From: an uncultured Marinobacter sp. | Lineage (GTDB): Bacteria; Pseudomonadota; Gammaproteobacteria; Pseudomonadales; Oleiphilaceae | Direction of reading: 5' to 3' | Length of the DNA: 64,000 bases | Assembly: GCF_947488835.1 (NCBI RefSeq) | Contig: NZ_CANLBK010000001.1 | Coordinates: 1 to 64,000 of the forward strand | Shown here: positions 17,588 through 27,887 of the stretch, in pieces | Layout: each line of letters starts with the position of its first letter | Numbering within the stretch: the stretch's first letter is position 1 | The notes under the pieces: model-generated | What the model saw: only the letters and a program-made list of their open reading frames with translations | Database searches by the model: none | What the model was told of the DNA's origin: nothing | Translations under genes and position numbers: made by a program

Positions 17588-18276
17588 TTCGCGTAATTCT
17601 TACGGACATTGAAGGCACTACCAGTTCAATATCCTTTGTGCACGATGTGCTTTTTCCCTATGCCGCCGAACACCTGCCGGAATTTGTACGCGAACACTGG
17701 GATAGCCCCGAAGTGTCGGAACAACTGGATGGAGTGGCAGAAGAGTCCGGCGCAGACCGCGAGGATGCCGGGGCATTGATCGAAGCACTTCAGGGGTGGA
17801 TTTGTGAAGACCGCAAGGCTACATCGCTCAAGGCGCTTCAGGGCATGGTTTGGGAGCAGGGCTACCAACAAGGTGAGCTCAACGGCCATATCTACGAAGA
17901 CGCCGCTCAGTACCTGCAGCACTGGCATGATCGTGGCCTGCGATTGTACGTTTATTCGTCTGGTTCGGTAAAAGCCCAAAAGCTTATTTACGGCTTTACC
18001 ACATCTGGCGATTTCACACCGTTTTTCTCTGGTTATTTCGACACCCGGATTGGTGGCAAGAGAGAGCCGGAAGCCTACCGGAACATTCTTGAGGAACTCG
18101 GTGTAGAGGGCGCGACTGTCCTGTTTCTCTCGGATGTTGAGGCTGAGCTTGTGGCAGCAGAGGCCGCAGGTATGAAAACTGCCTGGTTGATCCGGGATGG
18201 TGATTTGCCCGAAACAGAGCGTTTTGTCGCCCGGGATTTCGCCGAGGTGGACGCTGCCCTGCTGCGGAAGCGGTAG
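17584..18276 (+). CDS. mtnC: Enolase-phosphatase E1 of methionine salvage
   Basis: A 230-residue HAD-superfamily enzyme. Motif I is LTDIEGTTSSISFVHD at the N terminus, motif II is the VYSSGSVKAQ region, and motif III/IV is KREPEAY followed by FLSDVEAELVAA. It both enolises and dephosphorylates the diketone intermediate to give acireductone for MtnD. It is the last gene of the mtnBDC set. The other salvage steps (such as mtnA) are not in the window. Confidence 0.95.
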   Translation: MIRVILTDIEGTTSSISFVHDVLFPYAAEHLPEFVREHWDSPEVSEQLDGVAEESGADREDAGALIEALQGWICEDRKATSLKALQGMVWEQGYQQGELNGHIYEDAAQYLQHWHDRGLRLYVYSSGSVKAQKLIYGFTTSGDFTPFFSGYFDTRIGGKREPEAYRNILEELGVEGATVLFLSDVEAELVAAEAAGMKTAWLIRDGDLPETERFVARDFAEVDAALLRKR

Positions 18277-18316
18277 TCGTTCGCTCGCGAGCACAAGCGG
18301 GTGCCGGGAGGTAAAT

Positions 18317-19372
18317 ATGTGTGCAACCCAAATTGTCAGGTTGCTTGTCTCCAGTGCAATTATCTTGCTGCTTGCCGGGTGCAATCCATTCTCCAATGCC
18401 CGCCCCATGATGGACGAATACGTGGAGCGGGTTGGTCGGGTTCTGGACACAGAGCCAGAGCTTTCAGAGATTCCTTCAGCAAGCCCTATTCCCAGACGCC
18501 GTAACCGCGTACTGCTAATGCCCGAGCTGGAGCTGGGCATGCTGGATTTCCTGTCGCTGTACGGCTGCGAGCTGCAGTATGTGGTGGGGGAGAAAAACTC
18601 CGTGATGGGCAAGGTTATGCAGCCCCTGAATCGCTTGCGCTATGAGGTGCGCTTCATCCAAGCAGCTGCAGAATGCTTGAAAACGGTGGAGGATGAAGAA
18701 CTTCAGGATGTTTTAAATCAGGCTATTGCCAGCAAGCGTGAGTCACTGCCAATAGCCATCTGGAACGCTACCTGGGGCTTGGAGGAAGTAGAAACCCTGT
18801 TCACGCTCGCCAAGGGCGAGTATCCGGTTGGGGCTGAATATCCTCTCTCGGACCTTGCCCGGGATGTCCGTCAGTTAAACAAAACCGTAGCAGCGCTTCT
18901 CGATCAGAACCTTGATGTAGATCTGGGCTTCTGGGGTAACGTGCATCAGCGCTGGCAAGCGGAATATAGGGCAGGGCAACTCATCAACAGCAGCAAGCTG
19001 GTCGCTACACGCCTCGACGATGCCACTCACCTGATCCAACAGCGCTTGGATAGCCGGCCACTCTGCTTCAACGGCAAGCCCAACAGCCAATCGGATATCG
19101 TTCAGGGCATGTTTTTCAGTATCTACATAGGAAAAGTTCAGCCCTATCTGGCCGACTTGCGACGGGCTCGTAGGGGGTTGATCGAACCTTTGTCCGAGCT
19201 GGCGGATATGCAGGCAGAGGTGATGCCAGCAGACTTTCGTGAGTGGCGTCGCTCAACGCTTGCCCTTGAAGGCCATGAAAGTGCCTGGGCCAATCTGGAT
19301 CGCGCTGTGGAGAGCCATACCAAAGCCTGGCAGTTATTGCTTGAGCAGTGTGGGCTCAGACCTGGCGCATAG
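18317..19372 (+). CDS. DUF3080 family lipoprotein
   Basis: A 351-residue protein. The start at 18317 is fixed by the strong GGGAGGT ribosome binding site and by the signal peptide beginning there; a longer reading frame from 18197 lies inside mtnC. The lipobox is LLLAGC (Cys at about residue 22). The mature protein is mostly helical, with no recognised catalytic motif. It resembles the gammaproteobacterial DUF3080 family, whose function is unknown. It lies 40 nt after mtnC and may be co-transcribed. A weak hairpin follows at about 19373-19388. Confidence 0.82.
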   Translation: MCATQIVRLLVSSAIILLLAGCNPFSNARPMMDEYVERVGRVLDTEPELSEIPSASPIPRRRNRVLLMPELELGMLDFLSLYGCELQYVVGEKNSVMGKVMQPLNRLRYEVRFIQAAAECLKTVEDEELQDVLNQAIASKRESLPIAIWNATWGLEEVETLFTLAKGEYPVGAEYPLSDLARDVRQLNKTVAALLDQNLDVDLGFWGNVHQRWQAEYRAGQLINSSKLVATRLDDATHLIQQRLDSRPLCFNGKPNSQSDIVQGMFFSIYIGKVQPYLADLRRARRGLIEPLSELADMQAEVMPADFREWRRSTLALEGHESAWANLDRAVESHTKAWQLLLEQCGLRPGA

Positions 19373-19413
19373 GGAGAAGGCCTCCCTCAATTGACTGTGA
19401 GATTACCTTTGCA

Positions 19414-21243
19414 TCAGCGCTGGCTTGCCGGCGTTACCCTGAGTATTTCTTCAACCGTGGTCAGGCCGCTAGCCACTTTCTGGGCGCCGCTCAAGCGTAG
19501 CGACTTCATGCCTTCCCGGTAGGCGTCCAGCCGCAACTGTTCCAGCTCGCAGTGGTCTGTAATCTGGCTTGTCAGTGCACCGGAAAGTGTCATGATTTCA
19601 TACACCCCTGCACGGCCAAGGTAGCCTGTGTTGCGGCACTCCAGGCAACCCACGGGTTTATGGAATTCCTTTGGTGGCGGAGCTTTCCACGGCTTGGTAA
19701 GGGTCTGCCATGCCTGAAGGTCAACAGGCGCCGTTGCTTTGCAGTAGGAGCAAAGTGTTCGAACCAGGCGTTGGGCCATAACGCCTAACACGGTTGCGCG
19801 AATCAGGTAGGGCGGGATGCCCAATTCCATCATTCGCGTCAGGGCACTCGGCGCATCGTTGGTATGCAAGGTAGAAAGTACCAAGTGCCCGGTCAGTGCT
19901 GCTTGCACTGCCATTTCTGCGGTTTCCAGATCGCGGATTTCACCAATCATGATAATGTCCGGGTCTTGTCTGAGCAGGGCCCGAACACCCGATGCAAACG
20001 TCAGGTCAATGTTGGTTTGAACCTGCATTTGGTTGAACGCCGGCTCAACCATCTCGATGGGGTCTTCAATGGTACAGACGTTCAGTTCGGCAGAGGCGAT
20101 CTGTTTCAGGGTTGAATACAGGGTCGTGGTCTTACCTGAGCCTGTGGGACCTGTAACCAGTACGATCCCGTGGGGTTTCGATGTAACTTCCTGCCAGCGT
20201 TCCCGGTCCTCGCGATTGAACCCCAGCTGTTCGTAAGATTTCAGCAGCACATCCGGGTCAAATATCCGCATTACCATTTTTTCCCCGAACGCCGTTGGCA
20301 TGGTGGCCAGGCGCAGCTCGACTTCGCTGTTGTCGGGTTTTCGGGTTTTCAGGCGGCCATCCTGAGGGCGGCGCTTTTCCGCGACGTTTAATCGCCCCAA
20401 AATCTTCAATCGGCTGGTGATGGCCATGCCCACATGTTCAGGAAACTCGTAAACACTGTGCAGCACGCCATCAATGCGAAAGCGGATGTGAGTCAGGGTG
20501 CGGCGAGGCTCTATGTGGATGTCTGATGCGCGCTGATCAAATGCGTACTGCAAGAGCCAGTCCACGATGCGCACAACGTGCTGGTCGTTGGCATCGGCAC
20601 TGTCGCTGGCACCTAAATCCAGCAGCTGTTCGAGGTTTTGTTGGCCCGCCTTGTTAGCGGGGGCTTGGCCACCACTGGCCTTGTTGACGGAGTTGGCCAG
20701 TTGGTAGAACTCGACGGAGTATCGGCGGATGTCTTCAGGATTCGCCACCACCCGGCGGATATCCTTGCGTACTGCCTGACGAAGGTTGGCTTCCCAGTCA
20801 ACCTTGAAGGGCTCGGCGCTGGCTACCAGTATTTCATCCTGCCCGATCTCAACCGCAAGTATGTCGTGGCGCTGGGCAAAGGCATAAGACATGACCCGGG
20901 CAATGGCCGGCGTGTCTATTTTCAGAGGGTCGATATGGTAATAAGGTTGGCCGGCCCAATCTGCCAGCCACTTTGTGAGTCGCTCAAGATCCAGAACCTT
21001 GCCACTTTTTTCACTGGTGAGCCCTGCAATGGCCACAAGCTCCAGCGGATGGCGCTTCGCTGTGTGGTTGCTGGCGGCACCAAGATTGGCGGAAAGCACC
21101 CGTTCAGCGCTCTCCTGGCCGATTTCGCCATCGGTGACCAATGCCGTACAGACATCCCGCAACGTCAGAGTGCTGCGCGGGGGCGCGGGCGGCTTCAATG
21201 GAGATGCCAGCGATGCTTGCTCTGTTTTAGTGGAGTTAGGCAT
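19414..21243 (-). CDS. GspE/PilB-type secretion ATPase
   Basis: A 609-residue hexameric ATPase of the type II secretion/type IV pilus family. The N-terminal N2-like domain is at about residues 60-190. The core has Walker A GPTGSGKTTT, the Asp box, Walker B LLRQDPDIIMIGEIRD, and a His box near TGHLVLSTLHTND. A CM-type zinc motif CSYC...CLEC follows at about residues 505-540. No inner-membrane platform or pilin genes lie nearby, so its machinery must be elsewhere, or it is a stand-alone paralogue. It is the last gene after arsC-wrbA-DUF2069. Confidence 0.88.
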   Translation of the reverse strand: MPNSTKTEQASLASPLKPPAPPRSTLTLRDVCTALVTDGEIGQESAERVLSANLGAASNHTAKRHPLELVAIAGLTSEKSGKVLDLERLTKWLADWAGQPYYHIDPLKIDTPAIARVMSYAFAQRHDILAVEIGQDEILVASAEPFKVDWEANLRQAVRKDIRRVVANPEDIRRYSVEFYQLANSVNKASGGQAPANKAGQQNLEQLLDLGASDSADANDQHVVRIVDWLLQYAFDQRASDIHIEPRRTLTHIRFRIDGVLHSVYEFPEHVGMAITSRLKILGRLNVAEKRRPQDGRLKTRKPDNSEVELRLATMPTAFGEKMVMRIFDPDVLLKSYEQLGFNREDRERWQEVTSKPHGIVLVTGPTGSGKTTTLYSTLKQIASAELNVCTIEDPIEMVEPAFNQMQVQTNIDLTFASGVRALLRQDPDIIMIGEIRDLETAEMAVQAALTGHLVLSTLHTNDAPSALTRMMELGIPPYLIRATVLGVMAQRLVRTLCSYCKATAPVDLQAWQTLTKPWKAPPPKEFHKPVGCLECRNTGYLGRAGVYEIMTLSGALTSQITDHCELEQLRLDAYREGMKSLRLSGAQKVASGLTTVEEILRVTPASQR

Positions 21244-21272
21244 AGGGTGTCACTTTCCGGTATTGGAGCATG

Positions 21273-21632
21273 TCAGCCTGCAAGCGGCCGGTTCACCTTC
21301 AGGTGAACCATTGCCATGATGAATAACAGGAGCGTGAGTATCATAAGAACGACCGGGCCAAGTGCGCCCTGACTTAACCACGATGTAACGACCGCTTGGG
21401 TGAAATAGAAAATTACCACAAAGGCCAGCCAGATATAGCCACGATTGTTGCCACGGAACACGGGAACGATCAGCGCCAGCAGAGGAATCAGCTTGACGGA
21501 TAACATCAGGGCAATGGAGACCCCTTCGATGGGCGCTGGATAAAAGGTTGTAATCAGAAGTGTGGCCAGCACCGCCAGATAGAGAAACTGGGTTGCTTTT
21601 GCAGTGTTCCGGGCTTTGGGGTTGTGGAGCAT
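21273..21632 (-). CDS. DUF2069 family membrane protein
   Basis: A 119-residue protein with about four transmembrane segments (residues roughly 16-33, 38-58, 66-86, 92-110). I chose the ATG at 21632, since the longer frame needs a TTG overlapping the wrbA stop. The family is short, hydrophobic and of unknown function, and it is commonly found next to wrbA and arsC in gammaproteobacteria. The gaps of about 30-50 nt to both neighbours suggest one operon. Confidence 0.82.
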   Translation of the reverse strand: MLHNPKARNTAKATQFLYLAVLATLLITTFYPAPIEGVSIALMLSVKLIPLLALIVPVFRGNNRGYIWLAFVVIFYFTQAVVTSWLSQGALGPVVLMILTLLLFIMAMVHLKVNRPLAG

Positions 21633-21685
21633 TATCAGATTCCAGAAAAGTATAAAAAGCGTTACGCGGCATGGCCGTGTTCGTA

Positions 21686-22321
<636 letters not shown>

Positions 22322-22675
22322 TTAAAGAATTTTGAGTACGTTCTCAGGTGGTCGGCCAACGGCGGCTTTACCATTGGCAAACACAATAGGCCGCTCAATC
22401 AGTTTCGGGTTTGCTACCATAGCAGCAATCAGCTGTTCGCGGCTCAGATCCGGGTTGTCCAGGCCAAGTTCCTTGAATTCACGTTCGCCGGTACGCATGA
22501 GCTCGCGGGGTTGGCGGTCGAGCGCGTCAAGGATATCGGAAAGCTCCCGCTCTGTTGGTGGCGTTTCCAGGTAGCGTATAATCTCCGGCGCAATACCTCG
22601 GTCTGTTAGCAGTTCAAGTGTCTGGCGAGATTTTGAACAGCGCGGGTTGTGGAAAATCCGAATGGGTTCTGTCAT
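22322..22675 (-). CDS. arsC: Arsenate reductase (glutaredoxin type) ArsC
   Basis: A 117-residue thioredoxin-fold protein. The catalytic Cys is in HNPRCSKSRQTL at about residue 13, and the substrate-binding arginines are near LMRTGEREF and IERPIVF. Length matches the plasmid R773/YfgD type. No arsR or arsB is nearby, and the setting with wrbA and DUF2069 matches the chromosomal YfgD-like variety, so true arsenate resistance is not assured. Confidence 0.9.
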   Translation of the reverse strand: MTEPIRIFHNPRCSKSRQTLELLTDRGIAPEIIRYLETPPTERELSDILDALDRQPRELMRTGEREFKELGLDNPDLSREQLIAAMVANPKLIERPIVFANGKAAVGRPPENVLKIL

Positions 22676-22743
22676 GTTCGTGCCTGTTTGTTGAAGTGGA
22701 GCCGCAATAGTTTGTGGCGAGCAGTCTAACAGGAGGTTTTCCC

Positions 22744-23211
22744 TTGCAGAACCCTGTCATTCCCCGGTTACCGCGGAGAGCAGTCGTTACAGTTGCCCTG
22801 TTTCTAATAGCTTTACTGGCAGGCTGCCAAAAAATTGAGCTGGAAAGGGCAGAAGGCACAAAACTGGCCTGGAGCGACCTGCGGGGTCAGTGGGTTTTGG
22901 TGAACTACTGGGCCGAGTGGTGCAAGCCCTGTCTGGAAGAAATACCGGAGTTTAACGAACTGGACAATGCCCCTGACATTACTGTGCTCGGGGTTAATTT
23001 TGACGACGTGAAGGGTGAGCAACTGGTTGCTCTCGGCCAGCGTATGGGTATTGAGTACACCATGCTTGCAAACGATCCAGGCCCTGAATTTGACTGGCAG
23101 CGCCCGGTTGCCTTGCCAGCAACCTTTGTTGTGACCCCCGACGGAGATCTTCTGGAGGCCCGTTTTGGTCCCCAGACAGAAGAAGATATACGTGCATTGA
23201 TTGGCGACTGA
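22744..23211 (+). CDS. TlpA/ResA-like thioredoxin lipoprotein
   Basis: A 155-residue protein. The start is the TTG at 22744, supported by AGGAGG 7 nt upstream. The signal peptide ends at LLAGC, so it is lipid-anchored in the periplasm. The thioredoxin domain has the active site WAEWCKPCLEE and the cis-Pro in VALPATFVV. It is expected to act as a periplasmic thiol-disulfide reductase. It is divergent from arsC and lies just upstream of dnaE, with an 81-nt gap. Confidence 0.88.
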   Translation: MQNPVIPRLPRRAVVTVALFLIALLAGCQKIELERAEGTKLAWSDLRGQWVLVNYWAEWCKPCLEEIPEFNELDNAPDITVLGVNFDDVKGEQLVALGQRMGIEYTMLANDPGPEFDWQRPVALPATFVVTPDGDLLEARFGPQTEEDIRALIGD

Positions 23212-23292
23212 TTGCTATAGGCATTTTAAAGAGGCATTTTCAGGCGCCGTTAATCGACACTCTAAATAAATAAGCAGGAACCAGCTGACGCT

Positions 23293-26200
23293 ATGTCGCA
23301 GACTTTTGTACACCTTCGCGTGCACTCAGAACATTCCATGGTGGACGGCCTCGTTCGCGTTAAGCCTCTGGTCAAACGAGTGGTGGAATTGGGCATGCCG
23401 GCCGTAGGCCTGACCGAGCAGTCGAACATGTGCTCTCTGGTCCGGTTTTACAAGGCAACGACCGGTGCAGGCGTTAAGCCTGTTATAGGTGCGGATCTCT
23501 GGCTGGAGAACCCGGATGAGCCGGAGAGCCCGTTCCGCCTGACGCTGCTGGCCCGGAATAACAAAGGCTACCTCCACCTTACGGAAATCATTTCCCTTGG
23601 GTATACCGAGGGGCAGAAGTACGGCAAACCGATTATCCAGCGCAAATGGCTGGAGCCAAGAACGGAAGGCCTTATTGCCATGTCTGGCGCCAAAATGGGC
23701 GATGTGTGCAAGGCTTTGCTGGCGGATAAACCCGGGCTTGCAAAAGCCAGGGCAGAGTACTGGATGAAACTCTATCCCGGATCTTATTATCTGGAGCTGC
23801 AAAGAACGGGTCGTCCCGGTGACGAAGATTGCCTGCACATGAGTGTTGAGTTGGCCCAACAATTGGGGCTGCCGGTTGTTGCTACCAACGACGTGCATTT
23901 TCTTGAGGCTGAGGATTTTGAGGCCCACGAGGCTCGAGTCTGCATCGGTGAAAGCCGGGCATTGGATGATCCGCGCCGTGATCGCCGTTTTAGCGATCAG
24001 CAATACCTGCGCAGTGCTGAGGAAATGATTGAGCTGTTCAGTGATATCCCCGAAGCCATTGCGAACACCGTGGAGATAGCTCGGCGCTGTTCGGTCACCG
24101 TGCGTATGGGCGAGTACTTCCTGCCCAATTACCCGGTGCCGGAAGGCATGACCATGGACGAGTACTTCCGCAAGGTATCTGAGGACGGTCTTGAAGATCG
24201 TTTGGCAAAAACCCTTTCTAAAGACGACCCGGAATACGACAGCAAGCGTGACGCCTATTTTAAACGGCTGAAATTCGAGCTGGATATCATCATCCAGATG
24301 GGATTCCCCGGTTACTTTCTGATCGTTATGGACTTCATCAAATGGGCCAAGAATAACGGCGTGCCCGTTGGGCCTGGCCGTGGTTCCGGTGCTGGCTCGC
24401 TGGTTGCTTATGCCCAGTTGATTACGGATCTGGATCCGCTTGAGTACGACTTGCTGTTCGAGCGATTCCTTAACCCCGAACGGGTATCCATGCCTGACTT
24501 CGACGTCGACTTCTGTATGGAAGGGCGGGATAGGGTTATTGCCTATGTGGCTGAAAAGTATGGCCGGGAAGCGGTATCCCAGATTATTACCTTCGGTACC
24601 ATGGCGGCGAAGGCAGTAGTAAGGGACGTTGCCCGGGTTCAGGGTAAGTCCTACGGCTTGGCAGATAAACTGTCCAAATTGATCCCTTTTGAAGTGGGGA
24701 TGACTCTGGACAAAGCGATAGAGCAGGAGCCTGCGCTCAAGGAATTTCTGGAGCAGGATGAAGAAGCCCAGGAAATTTGGGAAATGGCCCTGAAGCTAGA
24801 GGGTGTGTGCAGAAACGCAGGTAAGCACGCTGGTGGCGTGGTAATCGCGCCTACCAAAATTACCGACTTCTCACCGCTGTATTGCGATGATGATGGTGGC
24901 AGCCTGGTGACCCAGTTCGATAAAAACGATGTGGAGGATGCCGGGCTGGTGAAGTTCGACTTCCTTGGTCTGCGAACGCTGACCATCATCGACTGGGCCC
25001 TGAAAATGATTAACCCGCGGCGGGAAGGTCGAGGCCTTCCTCCATTGGACATCAGTGAAATTCCACTGGATGACCCGGCTTCGTTCGTCATGCTGAAGAA
25101 GGCGGAAACCACCGCCGTGTTCCAGCTGGAATCCCGCGGCATGAAGGACCTGATTCGCCGTCTGCAGCCCGACTCCCTGGAAGATATGATCGCACTGGTG
25201 GCGCTGTTCCGCCCAGGGCCACTGCAGTCAGGCATGGTTGACGACTTTATCGACCGTAAGCACGGCAAACAGCCGATGTCCTTCCCGCACCCGGACTACC
25301 AATATGAAGGCCTGAAACCGGTTCTGGAACCCACCTACGGGGTTATCCTTTACCAGGAGCAAGTAATGCAGATTGCTCAGGTGATGGGTGGGTATAGCCT
25401 GGGTAACGCGGACATGTTGCGCCGTGCCATGGGTAAGAAAAAGCCCGAGGAAATGGCCAAGCAGAAGCAGTTCTTCCTCGATGGTTGCGAAGGCAATGGC
25501 ATTAACAAAACACTCGCGGAAAACATCTTTGATCTCGTTGAAAAGTTTGCTGGCTACGGCTTTAACAAATCCCACTCCGCCGCCTATGCGCTGGTGTCTT
25601 ATCAAACGTTATGGCTGAAGGCCCATTATACGGCCGAGTTTATGGCTGCTGTTCTGACCGCAGATATGCAGAACACAGACAAGGTCGTCACGCTGGTTGA
25701 AGAGTGCCGCAATCTTAAGCTGGATTTGGTACTGCCAGATGTCAGTCGTTCGGAATACACCTTCACCGTTAACGACGAAGGACAGGTTGTATATGGCCTT
25801 GGCGCGATCAAGGGGTTGGGTGAAGGCCCCATCCAGGCCATTGTGGAAGGGCGTGCAAGTGGCGAGCCGTATCAGGATATTTTCGATTTTTGCCGCAAGG
25901 TTGATCTGAAAAAAATAAATAAACGAGCAATGGAAGCGCTGATTCGCTCAGGGGCCATGGACAAACTTGGTGCCAGCAGGGCCCAGTTGATGGCCAGCAT
26001 TCCTAAAGCGGTTCAGCAGGCTGATCAACAGTCGCGCAACGAATCCGTAGGCATGATGGATATGTTTGGCGATATGCTGGAAGCCGAGGATGGCGGCGAT
26101 CCTTATGTCGATGTGGCTGACGTGCGTGAGTGGCCGGAGAAACAGCGGCTGAAAGGTGAGAAAGACACTCTGGGCCTCTATCTTACTGGGCACCCGTTCG

Positions 26201-26775
26201 ATGAATATGAGCGCGAAGTTCGCCGTTTTGTGCGTTCTTCCATCTCGGACCTGAAACCCAACAAATCTCCTCAGCGGGTTGCCGGGCTGGTGATAGCACA
26301 GCGCACCATGAAAACGCGCACAGGCTCCACCATGTGCTTTATCACGCTGGATGACCGCAGTGCGCGCATTGAAGCCACCCTGTTTTCTGAAGCCTTCTTC
26401 GAGAATCGGGAGTTGCTGCAATCGGATCAGGTGATTGTGGTTGAGGGACAGGTGAGCCACGATGATTATTCTGGCCAGATGAAAATGCGCGTCAGCTCGG
26501 TAATGGATGTGCCCAGCGCCCGGAAGCAGTTCAGCAAAGGATTAAAATTGAACCTTCACGCCGACCAGCTTCAAAATGGCTTTCTGGATAAGATTGATAG
26601 CACACTAAGGCCGTTTCGTTGCGAGGGTAGCCCGGTGTGGATTGAGTACAGCAGCCCCGAAGCCAGCACCCGAATTGAGCTGGGCGAAACGTGGCGTGTG
26701 CGGCCAGATGATAGCTTGTTGCTGGAACTGAAGTATCTGGTGGGCGACCAGTGCGTGGAACTGGTCTATGATTGA
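23293..26775 (+). CDS. dnaE: DNA polymerase III subunit alpha
   Basis: A 1160-residue replicative polymerase. The order is PHP domain from residue 5 (HLRVHSEHSMVDGLV), the polymerase core with FPGYFLIVMDFIKWAK, GPGRGSGAGSLVAY and the catalytic PDFDVDF motif (around residue 400), a helix-hairpin-helix region near 830-850, an OB fold near 985-1070 and the tau-binding tail. Length and motifs match the gammaproteobacterial DnaE1. It precedes accA as in many relatives. Confidence 0.97.
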   Translation: MSQTFVHLRVHSEHSMVDGLVRVKPLVKRVVELGMPAVGLTEQSNMCSLVRFYKATTGAGVKPVIGADLWLENPDEPESPFRLTLLARNNKGYLHLTEIISLGYTEGQKYGKPIIQRKWLEPRTEGLIAMSGAKMGDVCKALLADKPGLAKARAEYWMKLYPGSYYLELQRTGRPGDEDCLHMSVELAQQLGLPVVATNDVHFLEAEDFEAHEARVCIGESRALDDPRRDRRFSDQQYLRSAEEMIELFSDIPEAIANTVEIARRCSVTVRMGEYFLPNYPVPEGMTMDEYFRKVSEDGLEDRLAKTLSKDDPEYDSKRDAYFKRLKFELDIIIQMGFPGYFLIVMDFIKWAKNNGVPVGPGRGSGAGSLVAYAQLITDLDPLEYDLLFERFLNPERVSMPDFDVDFCMEGRDRVIAYVAEKYGREAVSQIITFGTMAAKAVVRDVARVQGKSYGLADKLSKLIPFEVGMTLDKAIEQEPALKEFLEQDEEAQEIWEMALKLEGVCRNAGKHAGGVVIAPTKITDFSPLYCDDDGGSLVTQFDKNDVEDAGLVKFDFLGLRTLTIIDWALKMINPRREGRGLPPLDISEIPLDDPASFVMLKKAETTAVFQLESRGMKDLIRRLQPDSLEDMIALVALFRPGPLQSGMVDDFIDRKHGKQPMSFPHPDYQYEGLKPVLEPTYGVILYQEQVMQIAQVMGGYSLGNADMLRRAMGKKKPEEMAKQKQFFLDGCEGNGINKTLAENIFDLVEKFAGYGFNKSHSAAYALVSYQTLWLKAHYTAEFMAAVLTADMQNTDKVVTLVEECRNLKLDLVLPDVSRSEYTFTVNDEGQVVYGLGAIKGLGEGPIQAIVEGRASGEPYQDIFDFCRKVDLKKINKRAMEALIRSGAMDKLGASRAQLMASIPKAVQQADQQSRNESVGMMDMFGDMLEAEDGGDPYVDVADVREWPEKQRLKGEKDTLGLYLTGHPFDEYEREVRRFVRSSISDLKPNKSPQRVAGLVIAQRTMKTRTGSTMCFITLDDRSARIEATLFSEAFFENRELLQSDQVIVVEGQVSHDDYSGQMKMRVSSVMDVPSARKQFSKGLKLNLHADQLQNGFLDKIDSTLRPFRCEGSPVWIEYSSPEASTRIELGETWRVRPDDSLLLELKYLVGDQCVELVYD

Positions 26776-26933
26776 GTGAGAAAGACAAAGAGCGGCGCGG
26801 AAAGTTAAATATCTGTCAGATTGCGGACTCATACCAATGTCCGCTTTAGCCATGACCCGGGCACTGCTATCTTTGTACCAAATTCTGAATAGGCGGCGCG
26901 CTGTCCCGCCTGGTAATAAAATGATGGAACATC

Positions 26934-27887
26934 ATGAACCCTAATTATCTGGATTTCGAACAGCCGATTGCCGACCTTGAAGCGAAGATTGAAGAGCTTC
27001 GCATGGTGGGCAACGACACCGACATCAATATTTCTGACGAGATTACACGGCTGAAAAAGAAGAGCGTCAGTCTGACGGAGAGCATATTCTCCGATTTGCA
27101 CCCGTGGGATGTTGCTCGTCTTGCCAGGCACCCACGCCGGCCCTACACCCTGGATTACATCGAGATGATCTTTGATGATTTCGATGAGCTCCATGGCGAC
27201 CGCCGTTATGCAGATGATCAAGCCATTGTGGGCGGCACTGCACGGTTGAACGATAAGCCCGTGATGGTTATTGGTCACCAGAAGGGGCGGGAAGTGCGGG
27301 ACAAGGTAAAACGCAACTTCGGAATGCCGCGCCCGGAAGGCTATCGCAAGGCCTTGCGCTTAATGGAAATGGCAGAGCGCTTCAGAATGCCAATTCTGAC
27401 ATTTATCGATACTCCAGGAGCCTATCCCGGTATTGGCGCTGAAGAGCGCGGTCAGAGTGAAGCCATCGCGTTTAACCTGGCGGTGATGTCTCGCCTAAAA
27501 ACACCCATCATTTCCACTGTTATCGGCGAAGGTGGGTCGGGTGGTGCGTTGGCCATTGGCGTATGCGACCAGTTGAATATGCTGCAGTACTCGACGTATG
27601 CGGTGATCTCGCCGGAAGGCTGTGCGTCTATTTTGTGGAAGAGTGCGGAATTTGCCTCTCTCGCAGCAGAGGCCATGGGTGTTACTGCAGATCGCCTGAA
27701 AGATCTTGGGCTTGCGGACAATGTAATCACTGAGCCTTTGGGTGGTGCTCATCGCAACCCGGAGAAAATGGCTGAAGGGCTGCGCGAGACCCTCGCGAAC
27801 GGTATGGCAGAGCTAAGCCGTCTGCCTTTGGATGAACTAGTCTCCCGGCGGTACGAGCGGTTGACCCGCTATGACACCGGGCGTTAA
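26934..27887 (+). CDS. accA: Acetyl-CoA carboxylase carboxyltransferase subunit alpha
   Basis: A 317-residue protein matching the family length. It shows the N-terminal [19 protein letters not shown], the crotonase-like core with [20 protein letters not shown], and the oxyanion-region glycines in [12 protein letters not shown]. With AccD (not in the window) it transfers carboxyl from biotin to acetyl-CoA, the first step of fatty acid synthesis. The 158-nt upstream gap has a small hairpin (26891-26911) just before the ribosome binding site; its meaning is unclear. Confidence 0.97.
   Translation: MNPNYLDFEQPIADLEAKIEELRMVGNDTDINISDEITRLKKKSVSLTESIFSDLHPWDVARLARHPRRPYTLDYIEMIFDDFDELHGDRRYADDQAIVGGTARLNDKPVMVIGHQKGREVRDKVKRNFGMPRPEGYRKALRLMEMAERFRMPILTFIDTPGAYPGIGAEERGQSEAIAFNLAVMSRLKTPIISTVIGEGGSGGALAIGVCDQLNMLQYSTYAVISPEGCASILWKSAEFASLAAEAMGVTADRLKDLGLADNVITEPLGGAHRNPEKMAEGLRETLANGMAELSRLPLDELVSRRYERLTRYDTGR

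Noticed and set aside
26891..26911. Hairpin in the accA leader (AGGCGG / CCGCCT)
   Set aside because: Six base pairs with a 9-nt loop and no T tract. It is too weak to call a terminator or riboswitch.
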